Below are positions 43,939-57,128 of a stretch of 64,000 bases of DNA, piece after piece (position 1 is the stretch's first letter; each line of letters begins with the position of its first letter). The stretch covers positions 29,214,838 to 29,278,837 of the forward strand of contig CM055067.1 in the NCBI GenBank assembly GCA_029204045.2, in the 5' to 3' direction. Made by a program: the position numbers and the translations under genes. The notes under the pieces are model-generated. The model saw only the letters and a list, made by a program, of their open reading frames with translations, made no database searches and was not told the DNA's origin. This stretch comes from Tillandsia leiboldiana (taxonomy: Eukaryota; Streptophyta; Magnoliopsida; Poales; Bromeliaceae).

Positions 43939-46900
43939 TCCTCCCCCACTAAGGAAAGTTTCGTCCTCGAAACTAGCTCAAATCCCCCAAGAGTCACAAA
44001 TACCACGGGTAGGTATCCATCAATAACGCCTCCAGCTCCCGAAACATCACTCACTCCCCGTGATTACTCCCCAACAACCACAACAACAAGTACGGCATGG
44101 CCCGATATGCGATTTTCTCAACTCTCGAGCCAGAAATCGCAACGGGCGTCCCTCGTACTCCAACAATCACAGATCTCAAAAGGGGCAAGTCAATCACGGG
44201 CGAGGGATCCAAAAGCAAAACACTCCTGAGCTGAGACGTGAAACAACACAGAGGCTCCATTAAGAGCCGGGGGAAACGGAATAACCATCCGCGCAACACG
44301 CACCAAACCACCTCCTGGTGTCAACTCAACCAGGACCTCCCGAAGTATACCCACAGATTCATCCTATGAGGAAAAGGATCCAATAAGCTGGGGTCTTCAC
44401 TCGGTTACATCCGATCCAAAATCACCCGAGTGGCCTACTCAACCACGAGCTACCCTCAAAAGGGATCCTCAAGAGACACAATCTCAATCCACGGTTGGAC
44501 ACTCAACAAGCCAACATAACCCCGACAGACCCACGGGTCGAAAGGATGCCCTGACGGGGACCAGACCGTCAGTGAACGAGAGTGAGAACTGGCTCGAAAG
44601 GCGATCATAATGCGGATGCCCAAACTCGCGGTCAAAAAATCCCAAACCAGCAACGACAATCCGCGAAAATCCCACTCAAGATGCTGAGTAATCAGAACTG
44701 ATAGCCAAGCCGGCATGGCCTACGCCCAGGTATATCAATCCAAGCTGGAAATAAAGGACGTACAGAAAGGCTCAACTGTGGAATCCAAGCTGCCTGCCAT
44801 AACACTCATAGGGTTGGACTAATGGAGTGTGGACCGAAGATCCACCCACGGTAACTCTACCGCCACAATGGGAGGCATCACTAAATCACACAATTCCATC
44901 TCCCAACACAGGAAACACTAGCATTGGCGCTAATATCAGGCACATTATCCATTGGCCATGCTCTCTCGGCACCGCCAAGTCTAGAAGCTCCTCACCTCAA
45001 AAATGAAAGTTGGTCTCAGTCAACTTGAATAACATCCATTAGGTCGGGTTCCACCGCCGCCCCTACGGCTCGAACAAAGCGACCCAAGAAGGTATGCTTC
45101 TGCAGCTACAACTTGTACCTCAATAACTTGGCATACCGCTTCATCCACACGGGCATGGTAGCACATCCACAAAGTGCTCCTCGTGCTCCAAGTCACTCTG
45201 GGAGTAAATCAAAATATCCTCGGAAAACACCACTCCCAGTCCGTCCAAGTACAACTGGGACATACAATCCCTCAGATCTTGAAGTCCACAGGGCATTCGT
45301 CATTCCATTGGGCCTCGCTAACAACTCATAATGCCACCACCGTGTCCAAAACGCCATCTAGGCGAAGTCCTCGGCTGTCTAACTCCAAGTGGGTACTCGC
45401 ATCATACACCAACTGCCGGAGTATAATTCCATCATAAGGTCCTGGATACCATAAAAGGACCCTCACATTCGTGTATCGATGACGTGGCATCACCACTGTA
45501 TACCAACGACGTGGCACTAGGTCAAACAGACCCCTCGATCCATCGGACCCTGCAACAGTGCCATCGGGTCTCTCTCAGCTCTACCGGCGATATCCAATGA
45601 GGTGCTGTCCAAGGTGGCGCGGTTCCTCGAACCACGTCAAACGCAATCTCTATCTCCCTAACCGGCGGCATTACCAACAACTAAGGTGAAATCACACACG
45701 GGATCTCGCGGGCAACAGAGATATCCCTGAGTCCCGGTGCCGCCGTAAGCACCTCTCACCCTGTCGCTAAAACCAGAGTGCTCAAACAACCCCAACGAGC
45801 ATGCCTCCAATTGCCCGCCTTGCCGAAGATCAAAGTCCTCTCTTGCCGCAGTCGAACATCCTGTGGCATAGTACCCAACAATCTCAAGCATAAGGTCAAA
45901 ACACCTAATTGCTATAATTTCCAATAATTCTGCCGGTATCTCGCGGTCTCGGCCGCACTGGACATGATCCAAAAGCCTCCTCCACGTGCACAACAACAAC
46001 AGGAACCTGTACCTCTAGTGCACGTGGTAACAAATCTGCCTCTAACCCATGTAAGAGTGGAACATGCTCTAACTCCGACTACCGTGGTGAAATCCCACCT
46101 GCGACACTCAATCCACTACCGTGGCGCCCTCCACCAGGGCGGCACAGATTCATCCGCTCAAAGCAGGTGGTTGTCGCTCAATCTGCCTGAAAATCAGGGC
46201 TATCACTAGGAAGCACGACCTCTGTCTCTGATCACATTGAGGCGACGAACAAGATCCTCCGTAGATAACAAATCCACGCTATCGCTGCGCCACTCAAATA
46301 AAAATACTGATGTTGCCTTCGGGGTCCACCCGACCTCTGACATCTCGGGAACTCGTTATCCAGGAAAAGAAATTAGACATGCCCCTGCCGGCCGATCTGT
46401 CCTCCATCATCCGGCGCCAAGCGCCAAAATCCAGAACTCACCTCTGGCGGCTGATCCCTATCCAAAGGAACTGCAATGCCACGCTCCATACATAATGCCT
46501 GCTCCAACGAGGCGTCTAAATCTACAATAGAGGGACTGAATAACAGAAAGGTGTCCTGGCGCAATCCACTCCCAGTCTCATATATCCTATGCGCCTCGTC
46601 CCTCGAATCTGGAGCGCGCAGTTCAACAACTGTATACACTCACAAGCACAGGGAGGCTCTCAATTAATCACTCCATCACCACCAGCCGCGACTCTGCCTC
46701 CAAGGGCTCCAAACTCAATCTTACGAGTCGGGGTGGTTCATCTGCCAAATATGGCTCAATAGGTCGATCATGTCCCACAGCTCACCAGCTGTCAACCATC
46801 CACCCTGCCTCGGTGCCTCGACACTAAACATTGGCACAGAGGGGGCTACTCAGTGCTCCGACAACTGTGTCACCAAGACCAGCTGCTCACTCTGCCGCTG

Positions 46901-47331
46901 ATACGCTTCTGACAATCCTGTCATCTGGGTCCGGGGTTCTCTGACCTCAATCCGGGTATCCGGCCCAAAACCAACTACTCAAGCTCAACAGCTATGACAG
47001 GATGCACACGGGTCAAAACCCAGCATCGGGGAGACACCGCTCGCCACGACGAAACAACAAAACAGCACACAACAACACTCGACCCAATCCAGCGAAAGTC
47101 TAAAGCATGTCACCCGTTCCACAGCATTATGTTGTCTGCAGCCAACATAATCACTTAGGAGAATAAACATGCCAATCACTCCTCCCGTCCCTTGGGAGAG
47201 GTATAAAACTCAATCAGGACTCTCGCTAAAAAAATCACGACTCTCACAAGGTCAACCAAGGGTCAAACCATAAGTCTAGGGTTTCTAAGTCTACCATGAC
47301 CTATAACCTAGGCTCTGATACCACTCTAATC
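43939..47331 (-). pseudogene. Decayed, shortened gag-pol interior of the nested element
   Basis: In minus sense a primer binding site and leader (47331-47100) are followed by sequence without a long frame. A protease-end-like block (CFDLMLEIVGYYATGCSTA, near 45905-45849) is the best match to Del-type pol. The tail near 43975-43960 retains the FELVSRTK...-type end seen before the polypurine tract of the host element. At 3.4 kb the interior is too short for a full gag-pol (about 4.5 kb or more). Other domains cannot be placed with confidence. Confidence 0.6.
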
Positions 47332-50300
47332 TGTCACGCCCCGGGGTCGAAACTGCGACCCGGGCCCGCCAAACAGATCCGCCACCTATGCCAACCTGCA
47401 TAGGCGAAGCGTCCTACCTGCATAGAAAAGTACTATAACTAAACAGATATCAGAGCTATAAATAAAAATCTGCTGTAACTAAAATCAATCACTGTACAAC
47501 TGGAAATAAAACAACACTGTCTGCCTCCCAAAATAATAATAATACAAAATCCTCAAGTACAAGCTCTAAACCCAACCGGGAGGTAACTCCAATATACAAC
47601 AGTGTACAGTCTCTCAATACAAAATATCCTCACTACAATAGTCTCTCAAAAGAGGAAAAAGAAACAACTAATGCACTGATGATCTCCTCTGAAGGGTACC
47701 GCTACTCTCCAACGACGGGTAGGGATCTAGCTCGCGACTCCCTCGCACGATCAACATCCGCAGAGTCGGCAACACCCGCTAAGACTCTGCAAAACAAAGG
47801 AGAGGAGAGAAAAAGAGGGGGGAAAACCCCCAAAGGGTGTGAGAACTACACCAAAAAGGGAGTTCTCAGTGGGTACCACCGCCAGACCCGACGGTCTGCC
47901 CACCAAGTCCTCAAGAGACAAAAACTAACCCAAGTCATAAGACTGAAATGAGTAGGCTGGAGACTCTCGACAGCTACCCTGCCCCTAACTAAAGGCAAAA
48001 AGGGGGAGAACCAAACAGTGGTATGCAACCACTAGCACATGAAGTGCACCAACGACCCAATCAAGCTGACTGCCACATCTGGTCCAGTCAAACCTGCATC
48101 CACCTACAACCACCTCCCGCTGACAGGCAGGGATTACGTAGGGCGTCCAAACGGACTAGCTCGCTATCGAGTAGAGGATCATGCAGGCTATGGTCAAAAT
48201 CCACGCTCTCTCCCAGAACGGATAGAATCATGATGCTCAACCTCTCACACGGCGGTCAAAGTACTCGCAACAACACGGGACCATCGTCAACCAGACGGCT
48301 CTCAACAATACTAGCACTGCTCTAAACTCAACTACCAGTCTGCACTCGGCCCCCAGGCACGAGTGTAACAATAAAAGTATTTGACCGAAATAAACTCAAT
48401 CGAATGAACCGGTATAAAACCCGGTACTGCCTGCTCTGTCACCAATCTCCCGAACTCAGTATCTCCACTGTCCAAATGACCGGAACCCAACACGGTCTGA
48501 CCGGCACCCGACACGGTCTGACCGGAACCCAACACGGTCTGACCGGAACCCAACACGGTCTGAAGCCTACTCCGGAGCGGCACTCGAGGGGAGCTACCCA
48601 CACGAGTAAAGCATCTCTGTCATCAATGTCACCAGTATCTCTAAACGGCAGGACTTGATCATCAATCTGATCAAAGTGGGAAAACTCAACCACCAAGGAA
48701 AGACCCGACCTCAATCGGATGCACTAAACGATAAGTGGGAAACTCCATCCACTAAAGAAAACTGATACCCAATCAGGTGCATAGAGAAACATCCGGTCAA
48801 CCGCCCAATATCCGCGGTTGCCGCAAAGCCCCACAACTAAGCCAACCTGTCCCAGACACGAAGTCCTGACTACCCTATCCAGACCCCTGCTCGAACCCGA
48901 GCAACACTGACCACTTGACTAGCAAAGGCGGAGAAAGGAAAAGCATGGTTTCTCCTAAGTCAAGTTCCCATAGGTAGTGCAGCAGTAAAAGATGGCCTAA
49001 CTACATGACCATACAAGCATGCAAATGTCCTCAAGGAAATAAAGGGGGGGTAAAGCATAATAATAGATCCTTTAGGAATAAACAACATGCCGGAATCCCA
49101 AAACCATATCTGTCCACAATTCAGGGTTCATCAACAGAATGATCATAATAACTCCTCAGAGTACAAATCCGCACATAGCTACGAAATCCTGTCCCAAAGC
49201 ATAAACCAACCACATGAAAGGCTATGTGCTAACATGGCATGTTACATAATCTCATAGGGTAACATTATCCTAGGTAAGCTTACAATAGTCATCACATAGA
49301 TGTCCAAGTCATGCAAGTCCTCAGTATACCTCATAAACACTATTCTTGCAATCATTATACAAATATCATTATCAAGCTTACCTACTTACCAACATAAACC
49401 ATGTACCCTAAACATGCATGCATCAGTCATAGAGGGGTGACATCCCCACAAGTGCACTTATATTTACCACAACATATTCATTGCCTTAAACAGTTACTGA
49501 TAATAAGCTTACCCACCTGAAGCGCTTAAACCAAGGCAAACCTGAAGTCGGTGAAGTGGGTAGACGCCCAGGGTCCAAAATCTGCCAACATAACACCCTC
49601 GGTACAAGTCGCGCAAGCCTTGGCTCCAAACGACTGAAAACACCCCTGAGTACATCAATAAGGCTCAACATTACACTTTTATTCCAAAATTAACCAAGTA
49701 TACACAATCTGAAAATCAGTCCCAAAGTCGTGCTTATTTCACCTGCCGAAAGTGCCCAGAAAAATCCCATAAAAATACCACAGTAATCCTCGCGTCGATA
49801 CCTTCGAAACGAGTACCTGCACGTCCAATTCCGAGCCCCGTAGGCCGAGTTACAAATTCCACAGTACAGGTGCGCAAAACCACACAGCAACATAACTGTA
49901 ATTCCATTTACAGATAAGGGGAAGAACATATACCTTTGGGCAAAACTCAGAAAAATCCAATAAAAATACTGTGATATTCCTTGCGCCGAGTAGATGAAAA
50001 AAGTGTATAAGCACGTCGTCAAACGATGCCCCGTTGCGGAGATAACGCCGAAATACCAAGCCGCTGTCCAAATCTCCTTCATAGAAATGGGGTCACAGTA
50101 AGCTCGAACAAACACCTCGAAAAGCGCGAAATGAGGGAAAGCTGAAAATACCAAGATCGTAGATCTGTCCGTCGCGAATCCAGCGGCGAAGAAATCACTC
50201 GAAAAGGTGGTCGGAGTAGGCCGGGGGAGCTCGCGCACCGAAACGCGACGAAGGGGAACCCAAAAGGACGAGCGTTGCGCCGCACCGTAAAAATAGAAAC

Positions 50301-51375
50301 CTCGATAAGCGTGCCACCAAAAATCCCAAAACTTTGCAGAAGGATGCAGCCAAACTCGGGGATCATCTTTGCTGAAGGCACCCAGGCGAGAGGAGGCTCG
50401 GAAATGGCGGAAAAAGGGGAAAGAAGGAGGCTCGGATCGCTTTTATAGGCTGCAGAAACAATTGAAGAAATACCGGATATGTCCCCATTTCCGGGCGCAG
50501 GGGATTTTCGGGCGCGCACTGTAGCAGCCCGAAATCCCCGCGCGCGAGCACTGTAGCCGCCCGAATCCGCCCTGGGCCTCCACGTCGCCCGCCAAACAGG
50601 CGACAGCAACACCAGCCGCTCCCCGCGCGACACGTGGCGCCCCCAGACGCCGACACGTGGCCGCCCCAAGCGCGGGAACACCCCGTCAACGCGCCCACGT
50701 GCGCTCTGCGCCCGCCGCCTGCGCCTCTGTGCGCACGCTTCCCGAGGCGCCCGCAGGTGCACCGTGGACCGGGTGCACGTGGACCGGCCAACCGGTGCGT
50801 GCCACGTGTCCCCCCACCGGTCCACCGTACACCCGCCTTTCCCGTGGACCGCGCCCGCTGCGCCGGCCCAACCGGGAACCGCCACCTGGCCCGCGACCGG
50901 TGCACGCCTCCGCAGTGGACCGCGCACCCGCCAGAGCCTGCTCCGCCGCGCTCCGCCGCTGCCGGCCGCCGCGCGCCGCCGCCGCCGGTGCCGGAACAGT
51001 ACCCTTGCCTCGAAAAACGTGCCGAATCACCCGGACTCCGGAAAAAGCAAGTGAATAGTCCATTTTCATCGTTTTCGCGCGCTGAATCCAAATCCGAAGT
51101 CCAATTTGCCAAATTCCAACTCTAAAAATTGCCGAAGGCATCCGGGAAGATGTTCCTTGATCCAAACTTCGCGCTGGGTCCAATTTTAATATCCATGACG
51201 CGCGAAACCACTTCTGGAGCTCCGACGGAGTCCACCGATCACCCACGTGATCCATTAACACACTGAGCCCCACACTAATGTCCAATTGGGGCACAAATTC
51301 CACCAACACGCCACATAGGCCTCCGGGAGCTGTAGATGAACCAGTAATCTCGTCGTGGGGATCCAGGTCCTCACA
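47332..51375 (-). repeat. 5' LTR of the nested element (4044 bp)
   Basis: It is nearly identical to the 3' LTR. I count about 18 differences by eye, of which two are single-base length changes in A-runs (51013-51018 and 51042-51047 regions). Almost all differences lie in the U3 third. Confidence 0.95.
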
Positions 51376-51380
51376 GCCAC

Positions 51381-53065
51381 GCCGTTGATACACGGTGGTG
51401 ATGCCATGCCGTGGTATACGGCAGTGATGCCGCGTTGTGAGTGCACAACGGTGAGAGTGCTGTGACGATTCGAGCACAGTTAGATTTGGATCGTGTTGGG
51501 TTGATGCCTTGCGGGACATAGAAGGCTTTGTGGAACCCTACAGCTGAGGGCTGTGCCAGATAGGGTCTGAACCCGATATAGACATTTTGAGCTTACAGTG
51601 AGGTCAAGCGGATTGACTAAGGCCCTGCGGCCTTTTGGATTTGAGGACTTGTGTGTTCCGGCGGTACTTGGACCGGGCTGTAGAACCAGTGTGAGTTTGA
51701 GCTCTACAGTGAGTTGCCGTGCCAGTGGTTGGTTAGTTATATACTTGGGATTTATTTCCGAGGTGACATAGAGCACGAGGAGCACTTGAGGATATTGCTG
51801 CAACTTCGGGGAGAGAAAAGTTGTTGGTTGCCAAGTTGAGAGAGTTGTGCTTGACTTTGAAAGGTTCTGTGGTTAGGCCAGGTGTTTTCAGCTGCAAGGG
51901 TGACAGTGGACCCGACGAAGGGTGTTGCCGTTTGGGTTCGGCTTAGACCCACGATAGTGACAGAGGTCCAGAGTTGTGGATTAAACAGTGCCAGCTTAAC
52001 TTTGAGGAGTTCAAGCTGTGGATGGTATTAGCATTATTGTGAATAGTTGCTTGAGATAGAGAGAAATTTGAGATATCTATCGATCCTAGAACCTGAGGTA
52101 CTGGGTTACTCAGAAAGAATTTGATTTGAGGCAATGCCGGTGGATAGAGTTATTAGGGATGTATGTTTGAGCTTACAGTAACATCCCGACCAAGCCAATG
52201 TGGTCGCAGCTGCCTTGAATAGGCGAGCGGTGCAGTTTTGGTGTATGATGGTTACTCAGCAGATGCCGCTGAAAGAGTAATTGAGATTAAGGAGGTGTTC
52301 CCTGAGAATGTGACAAAAACTTGTGTTTTGGACTCGTAGCCCACTCCGTTGGACAGGATTGAGAGGGAACTTCTCAGTGAATGCAGCGGGAGTACTGAAG
52401 TACAAGGACCGCATCTGTGTGCCCGTGGATTCCGAGATCCGAGAGCTGATTTTGAGAGTTAGGGGCTGAGTGTTGTTCCCGATGTTGGACTTCTTACCCT
52501 GTAGATGGATGTAAGAATGCTTTTGTGAAGCTCTCAGCATTGTGGTTGCTAAGGAGCAACGGAAAAGTTATGCCAATTGGAAGCAGGGAGTTTTGGTGAC
52601 TTTTGTGAATCACTATCCGCAGAAATGTGTAGATTTGAGTTTTCGCGGGAAGTTGAGTCAGCGAATTGTTGGCATATTCGAGGAGTTAGAGCGCATTGGA
52701 TCAGTTGCTCACCGATTTGCGCTACCGCCATGAATTGGCAAGTACCCACGAGGACGTTGGTGTATCCGTTCTGAGGGAAGTGTGGATTTGGATTCCTTGC
52801 ATGATTTGGACTTCGTTTCTTTGGAGTCAGACGAGGACTTGGGCTATCAGGAGTGACCGGTGCGAATTCTTGCTCGAGAGACGAGAGAATTGCGCAACCG
52901 GATCTTACCTTTGGCAAAGGTCCAGTTGAGCCGTCTTGATGAGACAAAGGCTGCTTGAGAGCCTGAGGATGAGCTGAGAGTTCATATCCCCACTTATTTG
53001 AGTCACCCTCCTGAGTTTTGGAGTTTTTGGGTTTCGAGGACGAAACCGTTAAAAGGAGGGGAGAG
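51381..53065 (+). pseudogene. Decayed RT end to integrase tail of the 21-kb element
   Basis: In order: RT end (YILGIYFRGDIEHEEHLRIL, near 51740-51800) where the catalytic Asp pair is not preserved; the RNase H to integrase connection (HPDQANVVAAALNRRAVQF, near 52184-52240); the start of integrase (FSVNAAGVLKYKDRICVPVD, near 52371-52430). The RNase H core and integrase catalytic core are missing. The C-terminal part follows (LERIGSVAHRFALPP near 52688, then PVRILARETRELRNR near 52857, chromodomain region), and the tail meets the polypurine tract. Several stops interrupt it. No functional enzyme can be made. Confidence 0.8.
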
Positions 53066-55921
53066 TGTAGAGTACCGGAGTTTCGGGCAGTGTGCCGACT
53101 CCACGGGGCAGCCTGGTACTGTGGAAATACCTTCAGCAGGTTCTAATTTCGTTTACAGGATGGTTCGGGTGGTCCCGGAGCGACGCGGAAGCTTTTTTGT
53201 AGAAAAGTGAGTTGGCGTCGGATTGAGAGCTTGCGGGTCGAGCATTGGTTTCATGGATGGGTTTGATGTGAGTTGATCCCTTGGGACATGTGTATTATGA
53301 GTTTACAGAGGTGTTCGGTTGGTTTCGGGGTGATGCGGAGGTCCCGAGGCGAGAAAGTGAGTTGACGGGGCATTTCGGAGATTTTCTGGCTAGTTCTGGA
53401 GCTTTTGGGTGGCTTGGTTCCGGAACCAGCCATTTGGTTCCGGAACCAGGGCCCGTGTACCGGTACCAAGTGGGTGGTACCGGTACACAAGCACAGAAAG
53501 TGCCCAGTTAGCTCGGTTTGGTGCACTGTAGCTTGAGGTATGGGCTTCTTCTGTTCCAACCACTCCATCATTGATTTTTATACCCCGGCACATGCTCCCT
53601 CTCCACCCATCATTTCTTATCCCCTCCACCTTTTTCTTGCTGCTAGAGAAGAGAAAGAAGAGGAGGAAGTAGAGGGAGAAGAGAAGGTCTGTGAGCTTCG
53701 TGCTTGGTGGAGTTGACCCGGTCAACGTGCGCGCACGAGAGCACAATTGAGGTAAATTGATCATCGGAAATTATGGATTTGGATTTGTTTGTTCTCCTCT
53801 TGGGTTTTATTGATGGAATTGAATGGTAATTTGAGCTAATTTCCATCCTTGCTCCATTCTTGTGCTCTCGGGTTGAGGCAACAGGCTGGGATTACTGCGC
53901 AAATCCGCGGCACTGTGCAATGCTTGTATTCGTGTATTGGGTGATCGGTTTGTGCTGAAATTTTTGTGGTGGCCTAGCTGGGTGCTGTGGAGGTTGACTG
54001 GAGCTTCGTGGATTTTTTCGAGACGCGCAACGGCGCGCGTGCGCGCGAGAGGCGCAGTTCAGTTTTTCGTCAGATTTCGCCCGTTTCTTCACCGATTTCG
54101 GCGCGGCCTTCGGAAAGCATTTGAGGTGGGTTGGAATTTCTTCAAGATGTATGGAATGCCCTTTAAAGCTATTGAATGCATGTTGATCATGTTTAGCTTA
54201 ATTACTTGCATAGCTGGTAAATCTGATAGTTGCCTAGAAAATTGTAGGAATACAATTGCAAGCCCCAGATATTTTTAGCATGATCTAGAAGTGATTTGAC
54301 ACTAGACTGCATGTTTAGTTGGCTTTATATTGGCATCTGAACCGTTTTAAAAATCGTCGGACCTGTTTTAATGAAAACTGGGTTTTGAAAAGAGTTTTAA
54401 AATATTGAGATCTTCCCGAGGGGTTGAGTAGGTTCAGAATGCATGTGTTCTCGTGCCAGAGGGCCGAGTGGATTTTTAGAGCATTATGAGATGACTTTCT
54501 AGTGTCATGAGAGAGTTTTGAGATACTTGAGTTCGCGGGGTATTGAGGATGTATTCCCTGATTGGGTTACTCTAGATCATGGATCGTGTTCTGATTTAGT
54601 GGTGGAGATGGTTCTCCCACTTAGCCTTGAGAGTTTTGGGGGCTCTGGCAGATCGAGTCGTGGAGGTTTCACGACTCAGCCACGGGGCGTGCATTATTAG
54701 ATTGAGTCGTTGAGGGTTCTCCGACATAGCTGTGAGAGTGTTGGGCTTTCCTGTTCGAGTCGTGGAGTCTTTCTACGACTGCGTATGCTTGTTGAGCATT
54801 GAGATCCGATCTGTTTGATCGTGTATTTTAGCCTTGAGTCGTTGAGGGTTCTCCGACATAGCTGTGAGAGTGTTTGGGCTTTTCTGTTCGAGTCGTGGAG
54901 TCTTCCTCCGACTGAGTTATGCTAGTTGAGCATTGAGATCCGATCTGTTTGATCGTGGATTATAGCCTGCTGAGCCTGGCTTTTTATGCCAGTTATGAGA
55001 TACTTGAGATACTTGAGTTCGGTGGGGTCGCTCCCCTCGAGCTACGCCCCGGGTGCGATGATGATACCGAGCCTGACGAGGCTGCGATGTGATTACTGAG
55101 ATGGTCCTAGAGGGACACCCTACGTAAGTCCGTTCCTCCGGGATGTGCGGCAGTGGATGCCTACGTAAGTCCGTTCCTACGGGATGCGCGGCAGTAGATG
55201 AGCGCAGGCTTGATTGACTGGTCCAAAGAGGGACAGTCATTGGGATTGGGTGATATGTGTGAGTGAATTTCATAGCCTGTTCATAGATGAGTTTTCCTTT
55301 GAGCATGATACTTGAGGCGTGTTAGCAGTAGTGGGTGTATGCATATCTTCATCATTTGTAGAGTTTCTTGAGCATGATGATTGAGACATGATAGCTAGTT
55401 CCTTTCAGCTTTTATCTATCTATCTATCTGCATACCTATCTGTTGTGCCTCCAGTAGACTTAGTGGGCATACCGTGGATATTGAGACGGTACCCACTGGG
55501 AACTACCTTTGCAGTAGTTCTCACACCCGCTGCGGTGACAGGTTCCTGTGGTAGCTGTTCCGGCTTGGTTCGCGCGGAGGCAGCTGATCGAGGTGAGGAC
55601 GTGGCCGTTTAGTTCCTTACCAGCACTGAGAGTCAGAGGTAGATGTACCTTGGGTATTTTATGACTCCACTTTTGTACTGGACATTATGAGAGATCAGTG
55701 AGGATTTCTTGTACTTTTGTAGCTGAGAGACTTTGTATTGAGATTTTTATTATATCAGATGTTCAGTGGATTTCTGTAGCTACTGGTTCTTTTTCAGCTC
55801 TGATACATTATAGCTATAGATCTGACTTGCAGGGTAGACGCTTCGTCTGTACGGCAGTTTCCGTACAGATGGCGGATCTGTTGGCGAGCCCGGGTCGCAG
55901 TTTCGACCCCGGGGCGTGACA
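53066..55921 (+). repeat. 3' LTR of the 21-kb element (2856 bp)
   Basis: It has the same length and ends as the 5' LTR, with a constant offset of 18,290 bp along the whole LTR, meaning no net indel. It includes the 132-bp duplication at 54702-54969 and the terminal hairpin. Confidence 0.95.
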
Positions 55922-55926
55922 TCCGA

Positions 55927-57114
55927 CTTCCCCGTTTGCACGGCGAAGCAGGCAGAGTCGGAGTCAACCTTCGGCTGATCGAGCCGAAGAAGGAAAGACC
56001 TGTGTCTTGCTTCGGATCCGGTTTAGGTACGCGACAGTACCCCATAAGACACACGTCATCGGTTGAAAGCATCAACCGACAAGAAGCACCAACCGACAGA
56101 AGGGCGGGTCAATCGAAGAAGGGCTCGCGCCCCCGAGCCGGATCAATTACGGTGCAACAATTGCCATTGGTTGAAAGCGTCAGCCGATGGAAGATTATCA
56201 GGACCGTCCCTCTACCGGAGAAGGGTACTAGACCACCTCAGGCAAGCGATAAAGCAGGCAAAGGCAAGATCAATCCTAAGCCGATCGAAATTGCATAAGG
56301 AAAGATCTTAAGCAAAAGGAGCGCGAGACTTAGGTGCGAGTTTCGAAACCAACCCGGAACGACAAGTGGCGTCCAGCATTGGAAAGCGCCGAGAATTACG
56401 CCCCGGCGCAACAATCAGGGAATGAACCTAGACGAAAGATAGCTACTATCCAACCGAGGCTAATCAGGAAGTCGTTCAGGATTTCACGATGATTCTTCTC
56501 AATTAATGCCGATAATTCAAATCGGTGCCTAAAAGCCGGTTCGGGATATGTATAAATACCTGAACCATCGAAGAGATCGGGATCCGGCAACCTCGTAAGC
56601 CCGGTACCACCCCAGCTTCTTCATTTATCTAGGAGAAGGTTAACTTAACTCTTTTTTCTTCCTTTTTACTACTTTTCTAGGAATAGGCTTCATTATAATC
56701 CTTCTATTCCTTTCCCCCCACTTGTATCCCCTTCTTTTTATCAATATAAAGTGTAAACCGGCTCAGCCGTGCCTTTATCTTATTATTTTTGCGCATTTAG
56801 AGTGTAAACCGACCCAGCGGTCGTGTCTTTATTTGCCATTCTTGCGCTTTAAAGTTACAATCGGCTCATCAGCCGTACATTTATCTCTTAAACCGGTTTA
56901 ACTCATTTAAGTCAAAACCAGCGATCCCTCTCTACTTCCGCGAACCCGCTTCAGTCACCGGTTGTTGTGGCTGCGAGGAGTTACTAGAGGAGAACCCGGC
57001 CGAGCGGATCCCTCCTCGGCCCAATCGCTTGATTGTTGGCACGCGGCGCACTTCGACACCTCTGGAGGGTCACCCAGGGGCCGATCACGCGCAAGCCACA
57101 TTTTGGCCCCAACA
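55927..57114 (+). mobile_element. Tat-like Ty3/gypsy 5' LTR, second part
   Basis: This continues the LTR begun at 34454, for about 1.5 kb in total. A TATA motif (TATAAATA near 56552) is followed by transcribed-region-like sequence with repeated GTAAACCGGCTCAGCCGTG-type phrases (56752-56880). The LTR ends GGCCCCAACA at 57114. TTGGCACGCCTGGTGG, the primer-binding-type sequence of Tat elements, starts at 57121, is cut by the solo LTR after 57128, and continues at 61024. Confidence 0.7.
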
Positions 57115-57128
57115 ACCTTCTTGGCACG

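Larger units (their letters stand above)
39893..51375 (-). mobile_element. Nested Del-like LTR retrotransposon, inverse orientation, 11,483 bp
   Basis: LTRs lie at 39893-43938 (4046 bp, 3' in element sense) and 47332-51375 (4044 bp, 5'). A perfect duplication GCCAC flanks the element (39888-39892, 51376-51380). The primer binding site is at 47323-47311 (minus), and the polypurine tract TAGTGGGGGAGGA abuts the 3' LTR at 43939-43951 (minus). The interior is only 3393 bp and decayed. The LTRs share their last ~40 bp, with the hairpin, with the host element's LTRs, but are otherwise longer and different, so this is a related, distinct family. Confidence 0.95.
34776..55921 (+). mobile_element. Del/Tekay-like LTR retrotransposon with decayed interior, 21,146 bp including nested copy
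   Basis: LTRs of 2856 bp each lie at 34776-37631 and 53066-55921. A perfect target duplication TCCGA flanks the element (34771-34775, 55922-55926). The methionine tRNA primer binding site is at 37640-37652, and the polypurine tract AAAAGGAGGGGAGAG ends at 53065. By eye the LTRs differ at about a dozen sites. The interior is only ~3.9 kb once the nested element is removed, and it is a gag-pol remnant with large deletions and many stops. The nested element lies at 39893-51375. Confidence 0.95.
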
